The notes beneath the pieces are model-generated. The model saw only the letters and a program-made list of their open reading frames with translations, was not told the origin of the DNA and did not search any database. The position numbers and the translations under genes are program-made. Of a stretch of DNA of 64,000 bases, positions 15,879-24,939 are shown one piece after another (position 1 is the first letter of the stretch; every line of letters begins with the position of its first letter). Origin of the DNA: Desulfosporosinus sp. Sb-LF (GTDB taxonomy: Bacteria; Bacillota; Desulfitobacteriia; Desulfitobacteriales; Desulfitobacteriaceae); the NCBI RefSeq assembly GCF_004766055.1, contig NZ_SPQR01000009.1, positions 164,696 through 228,695 on the forward strand, read 5' to 3'.

Positions 15879-16271
15879 CTAGTTCCCTGCGAGCTTTTTA
15901 TCCTTATCCGTAACATAGTCTTTACCTTCGATTAATATTCCCAAAGCAGTAAGGACCACATTGACCGTACAGTAGGCATCGTGCTCATCAGTTGCACAAT
16001 CATCACAAATACTTTGGACCTCAACAAAGGCTTCTTGAAGTTCCATGGTTTTATACCGTTCAGGAATTAAAGGCACGCTCCGAAACATATCCAGAATATC
16101 CTCTGGGATTTTATCGGTAAACTTTTCCCCTGTCTGCGCGGATAAACTAAGAAATTCCTTCGCCATGAATAATTGACACAGTGCCGAACATTTGCACCCC
16201 TGTGCGCAGGATTTATCCATTTTTGAAAAGGCCTTATAGGCACTAAGTTTACTAAATCCTTGAGTCCCCAC
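15879..16271 (-). CDS. Cysteine-rich cytoplasmic protein of unknown function
   Basis: The 130-residue protein starts at GTG 16271 with AAAGGGGG seven bases upstream; an ATG two bases earlier on the strand is out of frame. It has cysteines in two groups: CAQGCKCSALC near residues 22-32 and CDDCATDEHDAYC near 89-102. Such spacing could bind metal or an iron-sulfur cluster, but I recognise no family. No signal peptide or membrane helix is present. It lies 38 bases after the sirohaem-reductase-like gene and 43 before the globin chemoreceptor gene, so it probably belongs to their operon, perhaps as an electron-transfer or maturation partner. Confidence 0.75.
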   Translation of the reverse strand: MGTQGFSKLSAYKAFSKMDKSCAQGCKCSALCQLFMAKEFLSLSAQTGEKFTDKIPEDILDMFRSVPLIPERYKTMELQEAFVEVQSICDDCATDEHDAYCTVNVVLTALGILIEGKDYVTDKDKKLAGN

Positions 16272-16309
16272 ATCGTTTCCCCCTTTTAATTTCAGCCTGT
16301 GATGCCTAT

Positions 16310-17065
16310 CTACTTGACTGGGGCACCGAGAACCTCATCAATTCCTTGCACAAACCTTTCAAGCCCCATCTTCTCTAAGACATGATAAAGCCGAGCCTTT
16401 TGACCAAGTTCCTCCCCAAATTCCTCTACACATGTCGTGTAAATTTCCAAAATCCGTTTCACTACAGGAATAACCTGCTTTCGAGGGATTCCTTTGCGCA
16501 CTAATGTTCCATGCTTCGGATTCATTCCCGACTCTGTGCCACCGATCCAAAGCGAATATTTTCCGCGTGGCTCTGCCATAAGCCCCAGATCATGGCACTG
16601 CACACCTGTGCAATTACGTGGACAGCCAGAAATCCCGATTTTAAAATCCCAGGGGAGAATTGTAGCATAAAAGGCTTCATCAAGCACCTTAGCGAGTTCT
16701 AACGTATCTCCACGGGAGTTGGGGGAAAATCCCTTGCCCGGACATGCCGCGATATTCCGAACACTTTTATGCAAATTTGCAACGCGGAGACCCGCCCCTT
16801 GGAGCTGTTGCAAAGCACTAGCAACCTTTTCTTTCGGAATTAGGAGCAGCGAGGTCATGCGGCGGGTATTCTTGATGACCCCATCCTCCCCAACAATCTC
16901 GGCCAAAACGCGCACCTGCTTGCCAGTCAAGATCCCGCCGGGAGAATTCACGATAATGGCCACAATTCCATTGGCTTGTTCAGCGACAGCCCACTGGATT
17001 CCACTTTCACATTCTACCGATTCACCGGTCCACTGAAAGTTATCATCGCGTCGGAGTTCAGTCAT
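16310..17065 (-). CDS. Small nitrite/sulfite-reductase-like sirohaem protein
   Basis: I start at the ATG at 17065 because GAGAGGAGAAG is directly upstream; a longer frame begins at 17086. The roughly 251-residue protein has the ferredoxin-like half and the 4Fe-4S/sirohaem half of small assimilatory-type reductases, with NIAACPGKGFS, DTLELAKVLD, FKIGISGCPRNC and CHDLGLM. In the family four cysteines (C-x5-C and C-x3-C) bind the cluster. Here the C-x3-C is present but the first pair reads C-P-G-K-G-F-S, so the second cysteine is replaced by Ser; an additional Cys is found in GVQCHD. It may still bind a cluster through that Cys, or be a sensor or degenerate enzyme. Confidence 0.85.
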   Translation of the reverse strand: MTELRRDDNFQWTGESVECESGIQWAVAEQANGIVAIIVNSPGGILTGKQVRVLAEIVGEDGVIKNTRRMTSLLLIPKEKVASALQQLQGAGLRVANLHKSVRNIAACPGKGFSPNSRGDTLELAKVLDEAFYATILPWDFKIGISGCPRNCTGVQCHDLGLMAEPRGKYSLWIGGTESGMNPKHGTLVRKGIPRKQVIPVVKRILEIYTTCVEEFGEELGQKARLYHVLEKMGLERFVQGIDEVLGAPVK

Positions 17066-17229
17066 GAAGCTTCTCCTCTCAATCACTATTTAAAATAATT
17101 CTATTTTTATAGTTCTATACGGGTCACGCAAATCCTGCTCAATTAAATCCGAAATAAATTTATTTTGTCATAAAACGACAAAGAGAGCCTTGGCATCAGG
17201 CTCTCTTTCAAAACTCACATATAGTTCTT

Positions 17230-17451
17230 TTACCCAGCACGTCGCCGAGCTATTGGATGAACAATTGCACTGGGAAGAAAGTCATGTTTCGTCATTAATG
17301 GTTCAACCGACCCATCCGACAGAACTTCGTAGATCTTAACCTCGCCGCCTCCCTTTGTCCATTCGTGGCAACATTCTCTACAATAATACCGTTCACGGCC
17401 AATTCGACCAACTTCACGCGCTCCACATAAAGGGCAATAATCCATGTCCAA
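17230..17451 (-). CDS. Small zinc-ribbon protein
   Basis: The 73-residue protein has a CPLC-x14-CREC zinc-ribbon within its first 30 residues, with HEW directly after it, and a short basic C-terminus (RRRAG). A TTGG-AGG region precedes the ATG. Such proteins usually bind nucleic acid or act as small regulators. It is 144 bases upstream of the sirohaem-reductase-like gene and separated from it by a hairpin-like AGAGAGCCT...AGGCTCTCT (about 17181-17210), so it is likely its own transcript. Between 17452 and 17760 I see no gene. Confidence 0.8.
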   Translation of the reverse strand: MDMDYCPLCGAREVGRIGRERYYCRECCHEWTKGGGEVKIYEVLSDGSVEPLMTKHDFLPSAIVHPIARRRAG

Positions 17452-17770
17452 CCAACTCCTAATAAGGATTCCCAGGATTTTCTCTATTATATCGTAAAAG
17501 TCTTAACTGTTCCTTAAGAAATTGTGAAGCTTTTGTGTCCATTTCCCTTCTTAAAGAATTAGTGAATTGAACAAGCATGAACTATCAATTAAACTATAAA
17601 ATTTATCTATATTGTCAGATAACTAAATTAATTCGTGATAGAAGAACAACAAAAGAAGGATTTTAGCTAATATAGGGAGAAAATGTCCATAACAGTCTTT
17701 AGTTTTCAAAACTCTAAGAATTAGAAACTTAAATCCAAATCGGAGTTTAAGATAGGGGTGGCGTATTTAG

Positions 17771-19153
17771 GTGTTTAAGTTAAGAAAACAGTCCCCAACA
17801 AACGGTTCGCAGGTGATCATAGACAGAGACGAGCTAGACACGTTTATGGAATGTCTGAGCCATTGCGACCTCAGCAAACCAATGGAGTTGAATCTTTCTC
17901 CCTCCAGCCCCCTTTGCGACATCGTCAAAGGTTTGAATGAGATCATCGAGGCTCGACAGAACGTCATCACTAGTTGCATGCTAGATATTAACGGAGCAGT
18001 GGGTCAAATGACCGGAATGACCTCCATCCGCGAAATGCTGCAGCGCATACAGGAACAAACACCGCAAATCGCCAATATGTCCGCGCAGGCCCAAGAGATG
18101 GGCGCAGCTGCCAATCAAACTGCCTCCTCCGCCACCAATGCAGCATCTTTTGTCGATCAATCTCTGAGTACGGCCGCCTCCGGTGTGGAAAAAATTCAGC
18201 AAGCCGTTGACTTTGTTGAACGTTCCTTCACTCAATTCGAGCAAGTGAGTCACCAGGTACAAGATGTCTTAAATTCCATGGGCGAAATAGAGCAGATTGT
18301 CAGTGTCATTGCAGGGGTTGCAGATCAAACCAACCTTTTGGCCCTCAATGCAGCCATCGAAGCTGCTCGAGCCGGGGATCAGGGGCGGGGATTCGCGGTC
18401 GTTGCCGACGAAGTACGCAAACTAGCTGAACACACCACGACCTCCGTCACCGATATTAGGCAAAGGATTGGAGGTTTAAGTCAAAATTCCAATCGCACTG
18501 CAAAGGATATCCTCTCCCTTTCCAACATGATGCTGGAAGGAAAAACTGTGATGCAGGGAGCTGGACAAGAGGTTGAACAAATCCTTCACCATGTCGTGAC
18601 GATTTCGGAAGATATCCAGCAAATTGCTGCCGGAAGCGAAGAGCAAAGTGCTGCTATCCAAGAATTTGCTCAAATCATCAGTTTGATAAGTGATTCAGCA
18701 CAAACTACAGAACGTGTCACACAGCATACTGGCGAAGGAATTTACGGTATTAGCCAAAAGCTCGGAGAAATCCGAACTCGGCAAATCCGAAATACACCGA
18801 CCATCACGCCTCACCAAGCTCTAGAACTTTCCAAGACAGATCACCTTCTCTGGACCTGGCGTATCTATAATATGCTTTTAGGCTACGAACAGGTCGATTC
18901 AAAATCCGTTGGTAACCACCATGATTGTCGTCTAGGACGATGGGCTGATGGCTCCGAGGCCACCGCGTTACGTGCAAATCCTACCTTTATGAAACTTGAG
19001 TCTCCACACGAACGCGTACACGATTTAGCACGACAAGCTGCCCAAGCCTACAATCAAGGGAAGATCAATGAAGCCGAAGACCTCTTGTCCCAAATGTCTC
19101 AAGCTTCCCAAGAGGTCATTGAAATCCTCAATGAATTACAACATCTCGTTTAA
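17771..19153 (+). CDS. Cytoplasmic chemoreceptor with C-terminal CZB zinc-binding domain
   Basis: The 460-residue protein lacks membrane helices. Its signalling domain (about 60-330) has the tip [20 protein letters not shown]. The C-terminal about 120 residues form a chemoreceptor zinc-binding domain, with [23 protein letters not shown] and [10 protein letters not shown] supplying the His-Cys-His-His ligands. CZB receptors report zinc or the oxidation of its cysteine ligand (for example by HOCl). It starts at GTG 17771 with AGGGGTGG about ten bases upstream. It converges with the fumarase genes, with only 18 bases between stop codons and no visible terminator. Confidence 0.93.
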   Translation: MFKLRKQSPTNGSQVIIDRDELDTFMECLSHCDLSKPMELNLSPSSPLCDIVKGLNEIIEARQNVITSCMLDINGAVGQMTGMTSIREMLQRIQEQTPQIANMSAQAQEMGAAANQTASSATNAASFVDQSLSTAASGVEKIQQAVDFVERSFTQFEQVSHQVQDVLNSMGEIEQIVSVIAGVADQTNLLALNAAIEAARAGDQGRGFAVVADEVRKLAEHTTTSVTDIRQRIGGLSQNSNRTAKDILSLSNMMLEGKTVMQGAGQEVEQILHHVVTISEDIQQIAAGSEEQSAAIQEFAQIISLISDSAQTTERVTQHTGEGIYGISQKLGEIRTRQIRNTPTITPHQALELSKTDHLLWTWRIYNMLLGYEQVDSKSVGNHHDCRLGRWADGSEATALRANPTFMKLESPHERVHDLARQAAQAYNQGKINEAEDLLSQMSQASQEVIEILNELQHLV

Positions 19154-19171
19154 TCCTCCAACGTCTTAATC

Positions 19172-19726
19172 TCAGCCTCTGTACTGTGCTTTCCCAACTT
19201 CATATAAATTGTTTCCCGCATGATCAATAATCACAATCACCGGAAAATTCTTTACTACCAAACGCCGTACTGCCTCTGGCCCTAGTTCAGGATAAGCAAT
19301 CACTTCGGCCGAAACAATGCACTTGGAAATTAAGGCACCTGCCCCACCGATCGCTCCAAAGTAGACCGCACCATGTTTCTTCATCGCTTCAACTACTTCG
19401 GAAGAACGAAGCCCTTTGCCGATCATTCCCGTTAACCCTTCGGCGATCAACTTCGGCGAATAAGCATCCATCCGTCCACTTGTCGTAGGCCCAGCCGAAC
19501 CAATGACTTGCCCTTCTTTGGCAGGGGTTGGCCCCACAAAATAAATGACTTGATCTTTCATCTCGAAAGGGAGAGAAACGCCTGCGTCCAGGGCCTCGAT
19601 CATTTTCTTGTGAGCTGCGTCACGCCCCGTATAAATCACGCCACTAATCAGGACGTTGTCCCCGGCCTTTAAGCCCTTAACTTTCTCTTGAGTTAGGGGC
19701 ATTTCTATGCGTATTATCTCACTCAT
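19172..19726 (-). CDS. Class I fumarase/mesaconase-type hydratase, beta subunit
   Basis: The 184-residue protein corresponds to the C-terminal half of class I hydro-lyases (fumarate, tartrate, mesaconate). It has GDNVLISGVIYTGRDAAHK, FVGPTPAKEGQVIGSAGPTTSGRMD, LIAEGLTGMIGKG and GAVYFGAIGGAGAL. Its ATG overlaps the alpha-subunit stop, so the two are coupled. Class I hydratases can add water to fumarate or mesaconate. Being last in an operon for methylaspartate fermentation, the pair most likely turns mesaconate into citramalate, but fumarase activity cannot be excluded from sequence. Confidence 0.93.
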   Translation of the reverse strand: MSEIIRIEMPLTQEKVKGLKAGDNVLISGVIYTGRDAAHKKMIEALDAGVSLPFEMKDQVIYFVGPTPAKEGQVIGSAGPTTSGRMDAYSPKLIAEGLTGMIGKGLRSSEVVEAMKKHGAVYFGAIGGAGALISKCIVSAEVIAYPELGPEAVRRLVVKNFPVIVIIDHAGNNLYEVGKAQYRG

Positions 19727-20583
19727 TAACTCTCCCTCCCTTGTAACGTAATTTCCTTATGGCGTGTCGCATGACAGCCAATGTTGACAGCGACTGGCAT
19801 TCCAGCAATATGTGTCGGATACACTTCTAAGTTGACAGCTAGTGCGGTAGTCACTCCCCCAAACCCTTGAGGACCAATTCCTAAACGATTAATGCGATCT
19901 AGCAACTCTTCCTCGATTTTCGCCAGACGCCCTTCCGGGTTATGGCTACCGACTTCACGGAGTAAGCTCTTTTTAGCTAGAAAGGTTGCTTTCTCCATCG
20001 TTCCGCCCACACCTACTCCGACGATAATCGGTGGACAAGGGTTTCCACCCGCTCGGTCGACCGTGTCCACAACAAATTGCATGGCACCCTCTAGACCCTC
20101 TGACGGTTTGCACATTTTTAAGCCACCCATATTTTCGCTACCGAACCCCTTAGGTGCTATTACTAAGTGCAGAGAATCACCGGGGATAATATCGTAATGG
20201 ATCACAGCTGGCGTGTTATCCCCCGTGTTAACTCGCTCAAAAGGATCTTTGACCACGGATTTGCGCAGATATCCTTTATCATACCCACGACGAACCCCTT
20301 CGTTAATGGCCTCGGTAAGACCTCCACCGACGACATGCAAGTCCTGGCCTATTTCCGCAAAAATCACTGCCATCCCAGTATCCTGACACATTGGAACTCT
20401 TTCTTTATGCGCTATTTCGGCGTTCTCAATGAGCCGCTCTAACACCTCATGGCCTAACGGCGAACGCTCATCCTTTAATGCCTGATGAAACCCCGCCATG
20501 ATGTCAGAACCAAGATCATAATTAGCTTCCATGCAAAGCTTTTCAACGGCCACGACGATTTCTTCCACGAGTATTTCCTTCAT
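19726..20583 (-). CDS. Class I fumarase/mesaconase-type hydratase, alpha subunit
   Basis: The start chosen is the ATG at 20583, after AAGGAGGAAAG; a longer frame begins at 20610. About 285 residues carry the 4Fe-4S cysteines typical of this subunit (VPMCQDTGMA, NPCPPIIVGVGVGG, NIGCHATRH). It also has FGSENMGGLKMCKPSEG and GPQGFGGVTTALAVNLE. The cluster binds the substrate hydroxyl during hydration. In this operon the expected reaction is mesaconate + H2O to (S)-citramalate, the step between methylaspartate ammonia-lyase and citramalate lyase. Confidence 0.93.
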   Translation of the reverse strand: MKEILVEEIVVAVEKLCMEANYDLGSDIMAGFHQALKDERSPLGHEVLERLIENAEIAHKERVPMCQDTGMAVIFAEIGQDLHVVGGGLTEAINEGVRRGYDKGYLRKSVVKDPFERVNTGDNTPAVIHYDIIPGDSLHLVIAPKGFGSENMGGLKMCKPSEGLEGAMQFVVDTVDRAGGNPCPPIIVGVGVGGTMEKATFLAKKSLLREVGSHNPEGRLAKIEEELLDRINRLGIGPQGFGGVTTALAVNLEVYPTHIAGMPVAVNIGCHATRHKEITLQGRES

Positions 20584-20667
20584 GGGTCTTTCCTCCTTAC
20601 TTCTTAGCAAAAATACAACTTTTTCCTTGGCTTCCAGTGGTCTATTGACTGAATGCCCTCATAAAGA

Positions 20668-21702
20668 TCAGTCCACAATCCCTCTTCCGAGGCTTGTATT
20701 TAGGAACTTCAAGGTAACGTCTGGTAGAAGACCCTCTAAATCTTTTAGTTCCTGGTCATCTCTACCTTTGATGATACTTCTAACCCTTGAAGCACTTATA
20801 GCTACATCCCTGAAAGTCTTTCTCGCAATTTGGTGCAGTTCTACTCCATAGGTAGGAAGCACTTTTTTCAGTGCCTCATTGTAGGCGTTCGTGACCTGAC
20901 AATAAGGTTCTTCCCCCACATACCTCTTCGTAATGTTGAAGAATTCACAAAAATACCTGCCAAATATTGAGGCGTCTAGGTTTACATAGGCCCTTAATCG
21001 TTTTCCCTCTTCCTTTATAAAGTAGGAAGGAAACGTGGCAGAGGATATTAAATACTCTCCGCTTGGCACTACGATAACATTTTCCAAATCTGAAACTCCC
21101 TGACGGACGAGTTCATATCTCGTTTTAAAGGGAAACAGTGAAAGATCCTCTTCAACAATGAACACGAGAACCTCGTTATTATTCTTTGCAGCTTCTTCAA
21201 TCAGATATCGATGTCCCAGCGTAAACGGGTTACAATTCATGACTAAAGATGCCTTTTCTCCATCCCCTAAATGATAACTCGTTTTCATTTTCTGTAATGC
21301 TTTACCTATATCATAAATGCCACTTTCCAAGAGTGCCACATCCGCATTACTATGGATTAGTTTGAAATTAAGTGCAGAAAAAAATCTAGCGTTTGCTGGC
21401 TTTGTAAATATAAAGCTGTGGTATACACCCTGATTAAAGAGTTTATCCAAAAGTGCGGAAACTAAAGAGGAAGCTATCCCCTCTCCCTGAAGCTCCTCGC
21501 TAACTGCAAAACACTTTAAAACATTTTTCGCTTTAGAACAAGTAGCAATAATGGAGGATCCCTTCGATGGTCCACCCCTTATGACGATCGTGTAATCCAC
21601 ATCCTGATCTAAAATCAAGTCAAAACCTTCGAGAAAGACTTCTACTTCCTCTCTAGCCACTCGATCGTTTAGATTCACCCATTCAGGGATAACTCCATAC
21701 AT
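20668..21702 (-). CDS. citC: Citrate/citramalate [pro-3S]-lyase ligase
   Basis: This enzyme acetylates the thiol of the lyase acyl-carrier subunit (CitD) using acetate and ATP. The start at ATG 21702 is set by AAGGAGAG nine bases upstream; a longer frame opens at 21744. An N-terminal GNAT-like part (ELQGEGIASSLVSALL) is followed by the nucleotidyltransferase part, with VMNCNPFTLGHRYLIEEA (the HxGH-like site) and, near the end, ISASRVRSIIKGRD, the counterpart of the second ATP-binding motif. Length and order match CitC. It lies between citF and the hydratase genes and is separated from citF by structured repeat B. Confidence 0.95.
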   Translation of the reverse strand: MYGVIPEWVNLNDRVAREEVEVFLEGFDLILDQDVDYTIVIRGGPSKGSSIIATCSKAKNVLKCFAVSEELQGEGIASSLVSALLDKLFNQGVYHSFIFTKPANARFFSALNFKLIHSNADVALLESGIYDIGKALQKMKTSYHLGDGEKASLVMNCNPFTLGHRYLIEEAAKNNNEVLVFIVEEDLSLFPFKTRYELVRQGVSDLENVIVVPSGEYLISSATFPSYFIKEEGKRLRAYVNLDASIFGRYFCEFFNITKRYVGEEPYCQVTNAYNEALKKVLPTYGVELHQIARKTFRDVAISASRVRSIIKGRDDQELKDLEGLLPDVTLKFLNTSLGRGIVD

Positions 21703-21760
21703 ATTTGTTCTCTCCTTAAGATGAATGCCTATTAATTTGCACATTCGCTAAAGCTAGGCG

Positions 21761-21949
21761 TCGACCCAAGCCCAGAGGAAGTTTCTCTACTTAGAGAGCA
21801 CTTTAGCGGAATTGCGTCAATGAGCACAGACGCTTAGGCGTTAAGAAACTCAACGGTTCACATGCAGAACAACCCCGAGGTTTTGAGTTTTAGCCTCAGC
21901 GTCAAGCGAATAGCAATGCAGCGTGTGCGAACGGGTAGACAAACTTACT
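21761..21949 (+). repeat. Structured intergenic repeat, locus B
   Basis: Leader GTCGACCCAAGCCCAGAGG. Outer stem AAGTTTCTCTAC (21779-21790) pairs with GTAGACAAACTT (21935-21946), one mismatch. Inner stems are ATTGC/GCAAT (21811-21815/21913-21917), GACGCT/AGCGTC (21829-21834/21898-21903) and AAACTCAA/TTGAGTTT (21846-21853/21883-21890). The inner module is the short form (GGTTCACATGCAG), without GGA-loop hairpins. It ends directly at the citF stop codon (21951). Confidence 0.85.
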
Positions 21950-21950
21950 C

Positions 21951-23555
21951 CTAAACCATCCTTACAACGTCGATCACGCTACCATCCCTATATTCCACGA
22001 CCGCCACGATCCTCTCTGAGGTTTCGATAGCTTTCGGGACTCCGGTGATTTTTTCTGCCAAAGCTTTCAACTCTTCTATGGTAATGAGCGGAAGCTTAGT
22101 TTTTCTTAGTTTCTCGATCAAATCCGTCCTTTTAGGATTTACGGCTATCCCTCGTTCTGTTACAACAACATCGATACTTTCTCCAGGGGTTGTAATCGTT
22201 GTCACTCGATCCCTGATGATCGGAAGTCGAGCTTTCATAAGTTGAGTAACAACGATCGTGAGTTTAGCACCCGCTGCCGTATCGCTATGTCCGCCTGAAC
22301 CACCCATGATGACTCCGTTGGAATTTGTGGTCACGTTAACATTAAATTCTGTGTCGATCTCGGTAGCCCCAAGAATCATAATGTCTAGATTATTGACCAC
22401 CGAGCCCTTATTATGAGGATTTCCATACATAGAAGCGGACATAAATTGATGTCTTGGATTATCTCTATAGGACTCTATTGCTTTTAAATCAAAGCATTGC
22501 ACATCAAGAAGAGTCCTAAAAAGTCCTTCTTCCAGCATTTCCACAATATATCCCGTAATTCCGCCAGCTGCAAAACTACCTACCACATTATCCTGTTTCA
22601 TAACTTTTTTGAGTTCTGCAGCAACGGCCAGAGAAGTTCCACCTGCCCCTGTTTGAAAGGACATTCCATCTTTCACTAACCCAGAGGCCTTGATCACCTC
22701 CGCAGCCATCCTAGCTATAATAAGGCCCACCGGATCCTTGGTGATCTTTGTGGTACCCGAAACAATACCCCTTGGATCTCCGATAGATTCCAACTGAACT
22801 ATATAATCGACAAAAACTTGGCTAATCTCAATAGGGCAGGCTGGGAAGGGTACCAAATTATCCGTGATAACGATCGTTTTATCAGCATACTCTGCATCTG
22901 CTACTGCATAGCCTAACGTACCACAAGCGGACTCACCCTCTACCCCATTCATATTGCCATAGGCGTCCGCTGTGGGTGCTGCAAGAAAGGCCACGTCTAT
23001 ATGTAAATCCCCGCTCTCAATGGCCCTCGCTCGACCACCATGGGTTTGCATGACGACAGGTTTTTTCAAAACGCCCTTAGACACTCCATCTGCCACAGGA
23101 CCCGACATATAGCTAGTTACAAGACCCGTTACCACTCCATTTTTTATGTGCTCTACTAGAGGGGCATGAATAGGAAAAATGGAACTCGCCGCAATGGTCA
23201 GATCACTAATCCCTCTCTCAGCAAGCTCGTCCAACACCCTATTCAGAACATGATCCCCGTTTCGCAAATGGTGATGAAACGAGATCGTCATTCCGTCCTT
23301 TATATTCACCTTATCCAAGGCCTCACCCAAGGTTTCTAAGATTTTCTTATCCTTAGGGGTTACACTTTTCAGTTCGACAGCCTTTCTGATCTTTATTCCT
23401 ATATCACTAAATGCCCCTTGAAAGGGCTTAAGCTTTCCATATCCCTCAATATAACGCGGAAGTTCTCTACTTAATATTGTACTTATTGTTCTACTCTTAT
23501 TATCAATAGCATTATTCATTGTGTTCTTAGCGAACTCGGTCGTTTCACAGTTCAT
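21951..23555 (-). CDS. citF: Citrate/citramalate lyase alpha subunit (CoA-transferase subunit)
   Basis: The alpha subunit swaps the acetyl group on the carrier subunit for the substrate acyl group. The 534-residue protein has the citrate lyase alpha layout throughout: KIRKAVELKSVTPKDKKILE and GMTISFHHHLRNGDHV near the start, VMQTHGGRARAIESGDLHID, NMNGVEGESACGTLGYA, SFQTGAGGTSLAVA, and a C-terminal VTERGIAVNPKRTDLIEKL. CitF of true citrate lyase and of citramalate lyase cannot be told apart by eye; the operon favours citramalate cleavage to acetate and pyruvate. ATG with GGGGGGAGAAGA upstream. Confidence 0.95.
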   Translation of the reverse strand: MNCETTEFAKNTMNNAIDNKSRTISTILSRELPRYIEGYGKLKPFQGAFSDIGIKIRKAVELKSVTPKDKKILETLGEALDKVNIKDGMTISFHHHLRNGDHVLNRVLDELAERGISDLTIAASSIFPIHAPLVEHIKNGVVTGLVTSYMSGPVADGVSKGVLKKPVVMQTHGGRARAIESGDLHIDVAFLAAPTADAYGNMNGVEGESACGTLGYAVADAEYADKTIVITDNLVPFPACPIEISQVFVDYIVQLESIGDPRGIVSGTTKITKDPVGLIIARMAAEVIKASGLVKDGMSFQTGAGGTSLAVAAELKKVMKQDNVVGSFAAGGITGYIVEMLEEGLFRTLLDVQCFDLKAIESYRDNPRHQFMSASMYGNPHNKGSVVNNLDIMILGATEIDTEFNVNVTTNSNGVIMGGSGGHSDTAAGAKLTIVVTQLMKARLPIIRDRVTTITTPGESIDVVVTERGIAVNPKRTDLIEKLRKTKLPLITIEELKALAEKITGVPKAIETSERIVAVVEYRDGSVIDVVRMV

Positions 23556-23569
23556 TCTTCTCCCCCCTC

Positions 23570-24445
23570 TCAGTTCAGAAGTCCCAGTCTTCGGGCAAGG
23601 TCAACCGTGGTTTCCGCTCGATTGATAACCGGAGCATCGATCATTTTACCATCTAAAGAGAAGACTCCCTTACCTTCTTTATTAGCTTCCTCCAGAGCAT
23701 CTAAAATCCTTAGGGCATATTTTATCTCAGACTCGGTCGGTGCAAATTCAGCATGAATAACTTCAATCTGCCTTGGATTGATGGCCGATTTACCGGTTAG
23801 TCCTAAGCTTTTTGCTTTTGCTGTGTCCTTAGCCAGTCCCTCATAATCGTCCGTATCTGTAAATGGTGTATCGATAGAATCCACCTTCAATGCCCTACAA
23901 GCAGTGGCCACTTTATTCCGAGCATAGAAGATTTCCTCTCCCTCTTTCGTTCTTATTATCCCCAGATCCGACGTCAAATCTTCTCCTCCGAGCAAAACTC
24001 CAACCACTCGCCTAGAGGCCCGAATGACGTTAGAAACATTTTCAAGTCCGGCAGCCGTCTCTATGAGAGCTATTATTTTAATACAGCCTACTACGAAGCC
24101 TTCTTCTGCTTCAATTTTATCCAGCATAGTATCGATAAGCCTGATGCCTTCTACATCCGCCTTTGGAACCAACAAGGTGTCAGGTTTAACCCTAGCGATC
24201 ATATCCACATCAAGGGACCCAAAGTCCGAATCCATCGGATTGACTCTGACAACCACTTCAACCTGTGAATAATCTATCGTTTTAAGAGCTTCTCTAACTA
24301 AAGTTCTAGCACTATCTTTTTCTGTTAAACTAACAGCATCCTCTAGATCCAGTATGATAGAATCTGCCCCAAGTATACCTGCATTTTGAAGCATGCCAGG
24401 ATTGTTGCCTGGCATGAAAAGCATTGTTCTTCTTAATCGTTTCAC
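23570..24445 (-). CDS. citE: Citrate/citramalate lyase beta subunit
   Basis: CitE cleaves the acyl-carrier-bound substrate (citryl- or citramalyl-thioester) to an acetyl-thioester plus an oxo-acid. The start is best at GTG 24445 (MKRLRRTMLFMPGNNP), with GAGGTGG six bases upstream. Conserved elements are MLFMPGNNPGML, DSIILDLEDAV with the Mg-binding acidic residues, VVVRVNPMDS, VPKADVEG, ALIETAAGLENV, LLGGEDLTSDLG and GKSAINPRQIEVIH. The length is normal for CitE. It sits between citD and citF with short gaps, the usual citDEF order. Confidence 0.95.
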   Translation of the reverse strand: MKRLRRTMLFMPGNNPGMLQNAGILGADSIILDLEDAVSLTEKDSARTLVREALKTIDYSQVEVVVRVNPMDSDFGSLDVDMIARVKPDTLLVPKADVEGIRLIDTMLDKIEAEEGFVVGCIKIIALIETAAGLENVSNVIRASRRVVGVLLGGEDLTSDLGIIRTKEGEEIFYARNKVATACRALKVDSIDTPFTDTDDYEGLAKDTAKAKSLGLTGKSAINPRQIEVIHAEFAPTESEIKYALRILDALEEANKEGKGVFSLDGKMIDAPVINRAETTVDLARRLGLLN

Positions 24446-24494
24446 CTTAAGCCACCTCAAAGTTTCGTCACAGATTTCATGCTAACTCAGACAA

Positions 24495-24758
24495 CTATAT
24501 AGCTCTTTTAATAGCAGTTTCAACCCTCGCCCCGATGGCATAATCCAAGGCCCCCTTATCGTGAGCCTTAATGGTGATCCCCTCAATGCCCATTTCCTTA
24601 ACCTTATGTAAAATCACTTGCTTGATAACATCGCCAAACTGCTGCATTACGATACTTTCCAGTTCAAGCTCAACTTTGCCAGAATCATTGGGCATGACCA
24701 TGACGAGTATGTCATTGGATTCGAGCGTGCCTGCTTTAGCAACCTTGGTAATTTTCAT
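24495..24758 (-). CDS. citD: Citrate/citramalate lyase acyl-carrier (gamma) subunit
   Basis: The start is placed at ATG 24758, with GAGGGG six bases upstream, giving an 87-residue protein that begins MKITKVAKAGTLESND. The Ser in GTLESND is the expected attachment site (Ser14 by this numbering) for the phosphoribosyl-dephospho-CoA prosthetic group. The rest (LELESIVMQQFGDVIK, AHDKGALDYAIGARVETAI) matches CitD. The prosthetic-group synthesis and transfer genes citX and citG are not in this window. Confidence 0.95.
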   Translation of the reverse strand: MKITKVAKAGTLESNDILVMVMPNDSGKVELELESIVMQQFGDVIKQVILHKVKEMGIEGITIKAHDKGALDYAIGARVETAIKRAI

Positions 24759-24824
24759 TTCTAACCCCTCATGTTCAAAATTCACAAAGGCAACAATTCC
24801 ATCCAGCCTTCATCCTTCATACCT

Positions 24825-24939
24825 GGAGGGTCGTAATCACGCGGCGTGAAGCCTCTACGCGAGTCGTAGCTAAACTAGGGTTTAAAGCCCTAGCTTGGTA
24901 CGACGAACGCAGGGCTAAACGAGTGTCTCACGACCCTCC
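24825..24939 (+). repeat. Structured intergenic repeat, locus D (short form, overlapping a gene end)
   Basis: Outer stem GGAGGGTCGT (24825-24834) pairs perfectly with ACGACCCTCC (24930-24939). Inside, GTCGTA/TACGAC (24863-24868/24899-24904) encloses CTAGGG/CCCTAG (24875-24880/24888-24893) with a TTTAAA-containing loop. The right half lies inside the activator gene: its last nine codons (EGRETLV region and stop at 24915) are made of repeat sequence. Confidence 0.8.
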
